NCBI RefSeq assembly: GCF_014596915.1
Contig: NZ_JACVWU010000020.1
Location: 1-64,000, forward strand
DNA from: Streptomyces sp. TRM68416
GTDB lineage: Bacteria; Actinomycetota; Actinomycetes; Streptomycetales; Streptomycetaceae
Length of the DNA: 64,000 bases
Reading direction: 5' to 3'
Below are positions 46,948-53,942 of the stretch, piece after piece. Below the pieces are notes generated by a model. The model did not search any database. It saw only the letters and a list, made by a program, of their open reading frames with translations, and was not told where the DNA came from. The first letter of the stretch is position 1. The number at the start of each line of letters is the position of its first letter. Made by a program: the position numbers and the translations under genes.

Positions 46948-47379
46948 TCAGTTCGCCGTGGGCGCAGAGCCGTTGACGGGGCTGGGGGCGTGCTCGGCGT
47001 GCTCGGCGTGCTCGGCGTGCTCGATGTTCTCCGGGCTGTCGGCGCCTTCGGCGTTCTCGGCCGTCTCCGCGATGCTCTCGTGGTGCCGGATCACCTCGGC
47101 GATGATGAAGTTGAGGAACTTCTCGGCGAAGGCCGGGTCCAGTTTGGCGTTCTCGGCGAGGGTGCGCAGCCGGGCGATCTGGCGGGCCTCGCGGGCCGGG
47201 TCGGCGGGCGGCAGCTGGTGCGCGGCCTTGAGGTGGCCGACCTGCTGGGTGCACTTGAAGCGCTCGGCGAGCATGTGGACGACGGCCGCGTCGATGTTGT
47301 CGATGCTGTCACGCAGCCGTGCGAGCTCCTCGCGGACGGCGGGGTCGACGTCACCGGTTCCGTTGTTGCTGGTGGTCAT
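46948..47379 (-). CDS. Chorismate mutase (AroQ class)
   Basis: A 143-residue protein with an AroQ-type all-helical chorismate mutase domain (about 14-105). LARLRDSIDNIDAAVVHMLAERF, CTQQVGHLKAAHQLPPADPAREARQIARL and FAEKFLNFIIAEVIRHHE carry the expected Arg, Lys and Glu/Gln pattern. It converts chorismate to prephenate for Phe/Tyr. The C-terminal tail is an acidic run of EHA triplets (EHAEHAEHAEHA) encoded by 9-bp repeats (46990-47025). ATG 47379 is used; a second in-frame ATG lies at 47391. The start region is tandemly duplicated in the DNA. Confidence 0.9.
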   Translation of the reverse strand: MTTSNNGTGDVDPAVREELARLRDSIDNIDAAVVHMLAERFKCTQQVGHLKAAHQLPPADPAREARQIARLRTLAENAKLDPAFAEKFLNFIIAEVIRHHESIAETAENAEGADSPENIEHAEHAEHAEHAPSPVNGSAPTAN

Positions 47380-47415
47380 GGGGGACCACATTAGTGGTCA
47401 TGGGGGACCACATTA
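47372..47415. repeat. Perfect 22-bp tandem duplication at the chorismate mutase start
   Basis: A 22-bp unit spanning the start codon occurs twice without a gap (47372-47393 and 47394-47415). Each unit carries TGGTC...GACCA, a small inverted repeat around the ATG. Confidence 0.9.
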
Positions 47416-47505
47416 CGGGGGTGTGCCGGCGCGGTGGGAAGGGCGGGCGGGGTCGTCGTGGCCGGTGCCGCGCGCGGGGGCCGTTGCGGCGCTTCGGTGG
47501 GGGAT

Positions 47506-47540
47506 GAGCCGCGGGCCGCCTCCGAGAAGGCCCGCGGCTC
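47506..47540 (-). terminator. Terminator of the trypsin gene
   Basis: GAGCCGCGGGCC pairs perfectly with GGCCCGCGGCTC around an 11-base loop, 7 bp past the trypsin stop. Confidence 0.8.
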
Positions 47541-47546
47541 ACGTCC

Positions 47547-48344
47547 CTACAGGGTCGAGGCGGCCCGGGCTATGTCCGCGGCGAACGTGTTCACCTGGGT
47601 GTAGACGCCCGGCACGCCCGCGCGTGCGCAGCCGTCGCCCCAGCTGACGATGCCGACCTGGATCCACTTGCCCGCGTCGTCCTTGCGGAACATGGGACCG
47701 CCGGAGTCACCCTGGCAGGTGTCGACGGAGCCGCGCGTCCAGCCGGCGCACATCTCTTCCTTCGCCACCAGCCGGTTGCCGTAGTGCCGCTTGCACACGC
47801 GGTCGGCGACGAAGGGCACGCTGGCCTTCTGGAGCTTGGTGGTGCCGGTGCCGGCGCCCTCCCGGGTGTCGCCCCAGCCGGCGATCGTGAACATGCCGCG
47901 GTTGTAGCGGTCGGTCGTGGCGATCTTCAGCGTGGGCTTGTTGATGGGCTTGGCCAGCTTGATCAGCGCCCAGTCCTTGCCGATGCCGTTGTAGCCGGGG
48001 GCCACCTTGACCTTGGTCGACTTCACCTTGATCGCGGCGGAGGAGTTGAGGTCGTTGGCGCCCGCGGTCACGGTGATGCGGCTGTTGTTGCCCGAGCCGG
48101 GCAGGCAGTGGGCCGCGGTCAGGACGACGTCCTTCTTGTAGAGCGCACCGCCGCAGCCCATGGAGAGATGGACCATGAAGGGGAACTCGTTCTGCACCGC
48201 GGGTGTGCCACCGATGACGCGGGCGTCGGCGGCGTGCGCGCTCAGCGGCTGGAGGGAGGCGACGGCGAGGGCGACGGCGCTGATGGCCGCGGCTCGCTTC
48301 GCCAGGGTCAGGCCGCCGTTTCTCTTCGGCGTGTTATGGGTCAA
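47547..48344 (-). CDS. Secreted trypsin-like serine protease (S1A)
   Basis: A 265-residue secreted protease like Streptomyces griseus trypsin. The signal peptide (AAAISAVALAVASLQPLSAHA) is followed by a short propeptide and mature N-terminus RVIGGTPAVQNEFPFMV. The triad is His in VLTAAHCLPG, Asp in IGKDWALIKLAKP and Ser in CQGDSGGPMF. Asp six residues before the Ser (VDTCQGDSGGP) marks trypsin specificity for Lys/Arg. Six cysteines are placed as in bacterial trypsins. The start is TTG 48344, with AAAGGA 7 nt upstream; the ATG overlapping the spacer is out of frame. Confidence 0.93.
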   Translation of the reverse strand: MTHNTPKRNGGLTLAKRAAAISAVALAVASLQPLSAHAADARVIGGTPAVQNEFPFMVHLSMGCGGALYKKDVVLTAAHCLPGSGNNSRITVTAGANDLNSSAAIKVKSTKVKVAPGYNGIGKDWALIKLAKPINKPTLKIATTDRYNRGMFTIAGWGDTREGAGTGTTKLQKASVPFVADRVCKRHYGNRLVAKEEMCAGWTRGSVDTCQGDSGGPMFRKDDAGKWIQVGIVSWGDGCARAGVPGVYTQVNTFAADIARAASTL

Positions 48345-48378
48345 CGCATATCCTTTCGTGGGGGGTTGGGCGGCCCGC

Positions 48379-48408
48379 AGTATGGGGATCAAGGAGGGTC
48401 CATGACAA
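48379..48408 (-). promoter_or_regulatory. Candidate promoter of the trypsin gene
   Basis: Minus-strand TTGTCA (48408-48403), an 18-bp spacer and CATACT (48384-48379), about 35 nt upstream of the TTG start. Confidence 0.6.
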
Positions 48409-48506
48409 GGACGGATCTCACGCCCCTCGCGTGGAACCTCGCCAGGGAAAATCCCCTCACATCCCCGTAGAGTGGAATCGGGTTCAGGCGTCTTGGGGGT
48501 TCAGGC

Positions 48507-49391
48507 GTGGCGAACGGCGGACCGGTCGAGCACGGCTACCCACACCTGGAGACGGTGCGGGCGGCGATCACCGCGCTGTACAGGCGGCTGTCGTACGACA
48601 CGATCCAGACGTTCGCGGGCAGTGTGGTGCCCGCCGATGTCGCGTTCTGCGACACCGACGATCTGTATCTGGGCACGCAGCGGGTGGCTCGGGAGCTGGT
48701 GCGGCACTATCGACTGCCGGATGCCCGGATCATCGTGAGCTTCCGTGAGATGACGCATGCGGCGAATGTCGAACTCGCTGCGGGGCCTGAGTACTTCGTG
48801 GAGCTGAACGACCGGTTCCGGACGCATCGGCGGGATATCGGGGCGGCGCTCGCGCACGAGATCATGCATGTGTATCTGCACCGGCTGGATCTGTCGTTCG
48901 CGGGGACGCGGGACAACGAGATCCTCACGGACACGGCGGCGACGTATCTGGGGGCGGGGTGGCTGCTGCTGGACGCGTACCGGGAGGACGGGGCGTCGTC
49001 GCAGAAGCTGGGGTATCTGACGCCGGAGGAGTTCGGGTATGTGCTGGCCAAGCGGGCGCTGGTGTTCGGGGAGGATCCGTCGGTGTGGTTCACCAGTGCG
49101 CAGGCGTATGCGGCGTATGTGAAGGGGCGGGCGGAGGCGCGGCGGGATGGGGAGCAGCCGCCGTTGACCGCGGCGGGGTGGGCGGGGCGGCGGCGGTATG
49201 CGCGGGACCGGAAGCAGGGGGGTGGTGGGGTGGGGGTGGGGGTTCCGTATGCCTTCACTCCCGATGGTGGGGGGCGGCTTCGGGTCTCGTTTCCGTGTCC
49301 TACGTGTCTTCAGCGGATTCGGGTGCCGGTGCGGGGGCGGGTGCGGGCTCGGTGTGCGTTGTGTCGGACGGTGCTGGAGTGTGACACGTAG
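48507..49391 (+). CDS. Putative gluzincin-like metalloprotein with C-terminal zinc ribbon
   Basis: A 294-residue protein, family not recognised. ALAHEIMHVYLHRL (residues about 115-128) is an HExxH zinc site, and DNEILTDTAATYLG about 17 residues later supplies a Glu as in gluzincin peptidases. The C-terminus has CPTC and CALC pairs (FPCPTCLQRI, ARCALCRTVLEC) forming a likely zinc ribbon, preceded by a Gly/Val spacer. There is no signal peptide, so the protein is cytosolic. GTG 48507 is the start; TAGAGT at 48468-48473 may be the -10. It lies alone, divergent from the trypsin gene and followed by a long minisatellite. Confidence 0.75.
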   Translation: MANGGPVEHGYPHLETVRAAITALYRRLSYDTIQTFAGSVVPADVAFCDTDDLYLGTQRVARELVRHYRLPDARIIVSFREMTHAANVELAAGPEYFVELNDRFRTHRRDIGAALAHEIMHVYLHRLDLSFAGTRDNEILTDTAATYLGAGWLLLDAYREDGASSQKLGYLTPEEFGYVLAKRALVFGEDPSVWFTSAQAYAAYVKGRAEARRDGEQPPLTAAGWAGRRRYARDRKQGGGGVGVGVPYAFTPDGGGRLRVSFPCPTCLQRIRVPVRGRVRARCALCRTVLECDT

Positions 49392-49434
49392 GTGTTCTTC
49401 GCCCCCGCCGCCCTTACCCGTCCCATCCCCAGGG

Positions 49435-49830
49435 GCTCCGCCCCTTCGACCCCGCCAGGGGGCTGCGCCCCCTGGACCCCCGCGGGGCTTCGCCCCTGCA
49501 CCCCACCGGGCTCCACCCCCCTGGACACCGGCGGGGCCTCGCCTGCACCCCGCCGGGCTCCACCCTGAACACCGGCGGGACCTCGCCCCTGCACCCCACC
49601 GGGCTCCACCCTGAACACCGGCGGGACCTCGCCCCTGCACCCCGCCAGGCTCCACCCTGAACACCGGCGGGACCTCGCCCCTGCACCCCGCCAGGCTCCA
49701 CCCTGAACACCGGCGGGACCTCGCCCCTGCACCCCACCGGGCTCCACCCCCTGCACCCCAGCGGGGCCTCGCCCACCCCGCCGGGCTCCCTCCTGGGCCC
49801 CGCGGGGCTTCGCCCCTGGACCCCCGTCGG
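49435..49830. repeat. 46-bp minisatellite plus degenerate copies
   Basis: Four 46-bp units (GAAC landmark at 49567, 49613, 49659 and 49705) are flanked by degenerate shorter copies built from GGGGCTTCGCCCC-type mini-hairpins. Only third-position-like substitutions separate the units. It fills the spacer between the metalloprotein gene and the convergent SDR gene; frames through it encode only repeats. Confidence 0.9.
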
Positions 49831-49894
49831 CCTGGACGGCCTCGTCCTCATGCGCCGGACGGGCTGTTGCCCGAACCGGCGTTGGCGAGAGCGG

Positions 49895-50806
49895 CTAGAG
49901 CTGTTCTCCGTAGACGGGTTCCGGTGGGTCGGCCTGCTCTGTGAGTTTGCGGGCTGTTTTGCCTGCGTCCTGGGGGGTCCAGCGGGCGTGTTTCTCGGCG
50001 GTGGGGCCGCGTCGCCAGCCGTTCATGACGGTGATGCGGCCGCCCTCCGCCTCGAAGACCCGGCCCGTGACGCCCGCGCTCGCCTCGGAGCCGAGCCAGA
50101 CGACCAGGGGGGACACGTTGTGCGGGGACATCGGGTCGAAGCCGGTGTCGGGGGCGGTCATCGACTCGGCGAATACCTGCTCCGTCATTCTTGTGCGGGC
50201 CGCGGGGGCGATGGCGTTGACCTGGACGCCGTAGCGGGCGAGTTCGGCGGCGGCGACCAGGGTGAGGGCGAGGATGCCGGCCTTGGCGGCGCTGTAGTTG
50301 GCCTGGCCCACCGAGCCCAGCAGTCCGGCTCCGCTGCTGGTGTTGACGATCCTGGCCACGGGCGGTCGGCCCGCCTTCGCTTCCGCCCGCCAGTGGGCGG
50401 CGGCGTGCTTCAGGGGGAGGAAGTGGCCGGTGAGGTGGACGCGTACGACGGCGTCCCAGTCGTCCTCGTCGAGGTTGACGAGCATGCGGTCGCGCAGGAA
50501 GCCGGCGTTGTTGACGAGGGTGTCGAGGCGGCCGTAGGTCTCCAGGGCGGTGCGGACGAGGGAGGCGGCGCCGTCGGTGGTGGCGATGTCGCCGCCGTGC
50601 GGGACCGCCTGTCCGCCCGCCGCGCGGATCTCCTCGGCCACCTGCGCGGCCGGGCTGTCGGGGTCGGGGGTGCCGTCGAGGCCGGTGCCGAGGTCGTTGA
50701 CGACGAGCCGTGCCCCCTCGGCCGCGAAGGCGAGCGCGTGGGCGCGGCCGAGGCCGCGGCCCGCGCCGGTGACGGCCACGACCCGGCCGTCGCAGATTCC
50801 GGTCAT
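49895..50806 (-). CDS. SDR oxidoreductase of the steroid-ring cluster (Rv3548c-like)
   Basis: A 303-residue short-chain dehydrogenase. It has the NAD(P)-binding TGAGRGLGRAHALAFAAEGA, VNNAGFLRDRM, catalytic Ser in VNTSSGAGLLG and Y-x3-K in ANYSAAKAGILAL. The C-terminal extension (TGRVFEAEGGRITVMNGWRRGP) is typical of the peroxisomal-type 17-beta-HSD4-like branch, and the sequence closely resembles the KstR2-regulon SDR of Mycobacterium tuberculosis Rv3548c as remembered. The likely substrate is a hydroxy-acyl-CoA from steroid ring breakdown. It is 1 bp downstream of the second SDR, forming an operon. Confidence 0.85.
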   Translation of the reverse strand: MTGICDGRVVAVTGAGRGLGRAHALAFAAEGARLVVNDLGTGLDGTPDPDSPAAQVAEEIRAAGGQAVPHGGDIATTDGAASLVRTALETYGRLDTLVNNAGFLRDRMLVNLDEDDWDAVVRVHLTGHFLPLKHAAAHWRAEAKAGRPPVARIVNTSSGAGLLGSVGQANYSAAKAGILALTLVAAAELARYGVQVNAIAPAARTRMTEQVFAESMTAPDTGFDPMSPHNVSPLVVWLGSEASAGVTGRVFEAEGGRITVMNGWRRGPTAEKHARWTPQDAGKTARKLTEQADPPEPVYGEQL

Positions 50807-50807
50807 C

Positions 50808-51548
50808 TCAGCTCCCTTTGTTGACGGTTGCCGCGTCCAGGAAGGCGGGGCGCTCTCCGCCGCCGTGCACCAGCAGGCTCGCCCCGGTGATGTAGGCGGC
50901 GGCGTCGGAGGCGAGGAAGACCGCGGCCGCGCCCACGTCGGACGGTTCGGCGAGGCGGCCCAGTGGGACCGTGCGGGAGACGGCCGCGACGCCGGCGGGG
51001 CCGCCGTAGTGCGCGTCGGCCGCGTCCGTGCGGGCCAGGCCGACGACCAGGGTGTTCACGCGGACCTCGGGTGCCCACTCGACGGCCATCGAGCGGGCCA
51101 GGCTCTCCAGGCCCGCCTTGGCCGCCCCGTACGCCGCCGACCCGGGCGACGGGCGGCCGCCGCTGACGCTGCCGATCATCACGACGCTCCCCCGGGACCG
51201 CCGCAGGTGCTCGTACGCGGCGAGCGAGACGGTGAGCGGGGCGGTGAGGTTGAGGTCGATCACGCGCACGTGGCGCTCGGCGTCCGCGTCGGCCAGGAGC
51301 CGGTAGGGGGTGCCGCCCGCGTTGTTGACGAGGACGTCGAGGCGGGGCAGGTCGGCGAGGAGGCGGTGTACGGCCTGGGGGTCCCGGACGTCGACCGCCC
51401 TGAACTCGGCGTCCTTCAGGGGTGTTTCCGGCGGTCTGCGGGCGCAGACGACGACCTGGGCGCCCGCCTCGGCGAAGGCGCGGGCGAGGCCGGCGCCGAG
51501 GCCGCGTGTGCCGCCGGTGACGACGGCGACCTTCCCGTTCAGCTCCAT
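50808..51548 (-). CDS. SDR oxidoreductase of the steroid-ring cluster (Rv3549c-like)
   Basis: A 246-residue SDR with TGGTRGLGAGLARAFAEAGA, DVLVNNAGGTPYRLL, Ser in VVMIGSVSGGRPSPG, Y-x3-K in AAYGAAKAGLESLARSM and the C-terminal ITGASLLVHGGGERP. In the M. tuberculosis KstR2 regulon a similar SDR gene sits at the same place between the Rv3548c-like SDR and echA20. It is the first gene of the minus-strand operon, with its SD in one arm of the 51554-51591 palindrome. The exact step is not known. Confidence 0.85.
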   Translation of the reverse strand: MELNGKVAVVTGGTRGLGAGLARAFAEAGAQVVVCARRPPETPLKDAEFRAVDVRDPQAVHRLLADLPRLDVLVNNAGGTPYRLLADADAERHVRVIDLNLTAPLTVSLAAYEHLRRSRGSVVMIGSVSGGRPSPGSAAYGAAKAGLESLARSMAVEWAPEVRVNTLVVGLARTDAADAHYGGPAGVAAVSRTVPLGRLAEPSDVGAAAVFLASDAAAYITGASLLVHGGGERPAFLDAATVNKGS

Positions 51549-51553
51549 CCGCT

Positions 51554-51591
51554 GCTACCTTCCACCTAACAAACGTTAGGTGGAAGGTAGC
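51554..51591. promoter_or_regulatory. Perfect 17-bp-arm palindrome between the SDR and echA20 operons
   Basis: GCTACCTTCCACCTAAC and its exact complement flank AAAC, filling most of the 53-bp divergent spacer. The inner CCTAACAA/GTTAGG half-sites resemble those at 57644-57663, suggesting a KstR2-type TetR operator. Each arm also supplies the GGAAGG ribosome-binding site of one gene. Confidence 0.75.
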
Positions 51592-51601
51592 TGATGCGGC
51601 C

Positions 51602-52426
51602 ATGGGTGTCTCCACCTCGTCCCCGGAAAAGGGGATCCGTCTGGTCACGGTCGACTTCCCGCCGGTGAACGCCCTGCCGGTGGCCGGCTGGTTCGCCCTC
51701 GCGGACGCCCTGCACGCGGCCGGCCGCGACCCGCAGGTGCGCTGCGTGGTGCTGGCCGCCGCCGGGCGCGGGTTCAACGCGGGCGTGGACATCAAGGAGA
51801 TCCAGGCGCGCGGGCAGAGCGCGCTGCTCGGCGCCAACCGGGGCTGCTCCGCGGCATTTTCGGCGGTCTACGACTGCGAGGTGCCCGTCGTCGCCGCGGT
51901 GCAGGGGCACTGTCTGGGCGGCGGAATCGGGCTGGTGGGCAACGCGGACGCGATCGTCGCGAGCGAGGACGCGACCTTCGGGCTGCCCGAGCTGGACCGG
52001 GGGGCGCTGGGTGCCGCCACCCATCTGGCCCGGCTGGTCCCCGGGCACCTCATGCGCGCCCTGTACTTCACCTCGCGCACCGTCACCGCCGCCGAGCTGC
52101 AGGCGCACGGCTCGGTGTGGCGGGTGGTGCCGGGTGAGCAACTGCGGGCGGCTGCGCTGGAGTTGGCCAGGGACATCGCCGCCAAGGACGGGGAGCTGCT
52201 CCGGCTCGCGAAGGCGGCCATCAACGGTATCGACCCGGTCGACGTCCGCCGCAGCTACCGCTTCGAGCAGGGCTTCACCTTCGAGGCGAGCGTGAGCGGG
52301 GTGGCCGACCGGGTGCGGGACACCTTCGGGGACCGGTCCGGGGCGTCCGCGGAGGAAGACCGGTCCGGGGCGTCCGCGGAGGAAGACCGGTCCGGAGCAC
52401 CCGCGCAGAAGGAGGCGGGCAGGTGA
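51602..52426 (+). CDS. echA20: Enoyl-CoA hydratase-family ring-opening enzyme EchA20
   Basis: A 274-residue crotonase-fold protein. VTVDFPPVNALPVAGWFALA, GRGFNAGVDIKEIQARG and QGHCLGGGIGLVGNADAIVA with ATFGLPELDRGALGAATHL are nearly identical in pattern to mycobacterial EchA20, which hydrolyses the steroid D ring of the 5-OH-HIC-CoA-derived intermediate. The C-terminus carries three 9-residue repeats (DRSGASAEE) from 27-bp DNA repeats, not expected in homologues. It begins the plus-strand operon echA20-ipdA-ipdB-ipdC; its stop overlaps the ipdA GTG. Confidence 0.9.
   Translation: MGVSTSSPEKGIRLVTVDFPPVNALPVAGWFALADALHAAGRDPQVRCVVLAAAGRGFNAGVDIKEIQARGQSALLGANRGCSAAFSAVYDCEVPVVAAVQGHCLGGGIGLVGNADAIVASEDATFGLPELDRGALGAATHLARLVPGHLMRALYFTSRTVTAAELQAHGSVWRVVPGEQLRAAALELARDIAAKDGELLRLAKAAINGIDPVDVRRSYRFEQGFTFEASVSGVADRVRDTFGDRSGASAEEDRSGASAEEDRSGAPAQKEAGR
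52331..52411. repeat. Three in-frame 27-bp repeats at the echA20 3' end
   Basis: Units start at 52331, 52358 and 52385; the first two are identical and the third diverged. They encode DRSGASAEE-type repeats just upstream of the ipdA start. Confidence 0.88.
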
Positions 52427-53229
52427 GCGACAAGACGATGACCGCCGAGGAGGCCGTCGCGCGGCTGGCCGACGGCATGACCCTCGGCATCGGCGGCTGG
52501 GGCTCCCGCCGCAAACCGATGGCCCTGGTCAGAGCACTGCTCCGGTCCCGGGTCACCGATCTGACGGTCGTCTCCTGCGGCGGTCCGGACGTCGGCATGC
52601 TCGCCGCCGCCGGTCGGGTGCGCAGGCTGGTCGCCCCGTTCGTCACCCTGGACTCGATCCCGCTGGAACCGCACTACCGGGCGGCCCGCGAGCACGGCAC
52701 CCTCGACCTGACCGAACTCGACGAGGCGATGTTCCTGTGGGGCCTGCGCGCCGCCGCGAACCGGCTGCCGTTCCTCCCGGTGCGGGCCGGCCTGGGCTCG
52801 GACGTCATGCGGGTCAACCCGGGCCTGCGCACGGTGACGTCGCCGTACGAGGACGGCGAGACGTTCGTCGCCGTGCCCGCCCTGCGGCTGGACGCGGCCC
52901 TGGTGCACGTCAACCGCGCCGACCGGCGGGGCAACGGCCAGTACCTGGGCCCCGACCCGTACTTCGACGACCTGTTCTGCGAGGCGGCGGACTCGGCGTA
53001 CGTCTCCTGCGAACGGATCGTGGACACCGCCGAGTTGACCAAGCAGGGGCCGCCGCAGAGCCTGCTGATCAAACGGCACACGGTCACCGGCGTGATCGAG
53101 GCCCCGAACGGGGCGCACTTCACCTCCTGCGCCCCGGACTACGGCCGGGACGAGGCCGTACAGCGGGAGTACGCGACCACGCCCTGGGCGCAGTTCGCCG
53201 AGCGGTACCTCGACGGGAGGACGCCATGA
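52423..53229 (+). CDS. ipdA: CoA-transferase-fold hydrolase subunit IpdA (steroid C-ring opening)
   Basis: A 268-residue alpha subunit of the IpdAB complex, a CoA-transferase-like enzyme that hydrolytically opens the last steroid ring of COCHEA-CoA. It shows TLGIGGWGSRRKPMALVRAL, NRLPFLPVRAGLGSDV, RTVTSPYEDGETFVAVPALRLDAALVHVNRAD and FTSCAPDYGRDEAVQREYA, with the same segment order as mycobacterial IpdA. Its start GTG overlaps the echA20 stop and its stop overlaps ipdB (ATGA), as expected for obligate subunits. GGAGG lies just upstream. Confidence 0.92.
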   Translation: MSDKTMTAEEAVARLADGMTLGIGGWGSRRKPMALVRALLRSRVTDLTVVSCGGPDVGMLAAAGRVRRLVAPFVTLDSIPLEPHYRAAREHGTLDLTELDEAMFLWGLRAAANRLPFLPVRAGLGSDVMRVNPGLRTVTSPYEDGETFVAVPALRLDAALVHVNRADRRGNGQYLGPDPYFDDLFCEAADSAYVSCERIVDTAELTKQGPPQSLLIKRHTVTGVIEAPNGAHFTSCAPDYGRDEAVQREYATTPWAQFAERYLDGRTP

Positions 53230-53942
53230 GCGCGACGCGGAGCGAGTACTGCGTGATCGCCTGCGCCGAGGCCTGGCGCGGCGCGGGCGAGATCCTCGCC
53301 AGCCCCATGGGCCTGATCCCCTCCGTCGGCGCGCGGCTGGCCCGGCTCATCTTCGCCCCTGAACTGCTGCTGACCGACGGCGAGGCGATGCTCGTCGGCG
53401 CGGACGGCACGGTCGAGGGCTGGCTGCCGTACCGCCAGCACCTCGCCCTGGTCACCGGCGGGCGGCGGCACGTGATGATGGGCGCGAGCCAGATCGACCG
53501 CCACGGCAACCAGAACATCGCCTGCATCGGCCCCTGGGAGCAGCCGCGGCGCCAGCTCCTGGGCGTGCGCGGAGCGCCGGTCAACACGCTGAACAACCCG
53601 ACCAGTTACTGGATCCCCAAGCACTCCCGGCGGGTGTTCGTCGAGCGGGTCGACATGGTGTGCGGGGTGGGCTACGACCGGGCCGGCGGCGCGCGTTACC
53701 ACCGCATCCCGCGGGTCGTCTCCGACCTCGGCGTCTTCGACTTCGCGACCCCGGACCGGTCGATGCGGCTGGCCTCGCTGCATCCGGGGGTGACGGTCGA
53801 GGAGGTCCGGGAGGCGACCGGTTTCGCGCTCACGGTGCCGGACGAGGTGCCGTACACCCGCGACCCCACCCCGGCGGAACTGCGGCTGATCCGCGAGGTG
53901 ATCGACCCGGAGAACACCCGCGCGCGGGAGGTGGACCGCTGA
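53226..53942 (+). CDS. ipdB: CoA-transferase-fold hydrolase subunit IpdB
   Basis: A 238-residue beta subunit of IpdAB. YCVIACAEAWRGAGEILASP is the N-terminal strand-helix, GRRHVMMGASQIDRHGNQN the conserved core, RGAPVNTLNNPTSYWIPKH the family hallmark and RIPRVVSDLGVFDF the C-terminal segment. Length fits the family. It overlaps ipdA by 4 bp and ipdC by 1 bp (TGATG), so translation of all three is coupled. Confidence 0.92.
   Translation: MSATRSEYCVIACAEAWRGAGEILASPMGLIPSVGARLARLIFAPELLLTDGEAMLVGADGTVEGWLPYRQHLALVTGGRRHVMMGASQIDRHGNQNIACIGPWEQPRRQLLGVRGAPVNTLNNPTSYWIPKHSRRVFVERVDMVCGVGYDRAGGARYHRIPRVVSDLGVFDFATPDRSMRLASLHPGVTVEEVREATGFALTVPDEVPYTRDPTPAELRLIREVIDPENTRAREVDR

Noticed and set aside
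49435..49830. CRISPR array or phage-derived repeat
   Set aside because: Variation is by scattered substitutions, not by spacers, and units are tandem.
51554..51591. Transcription terminator
   Set aside because: The palindrome lies between divergent start codons, where a terminator would have no role, and it has no T-tract.
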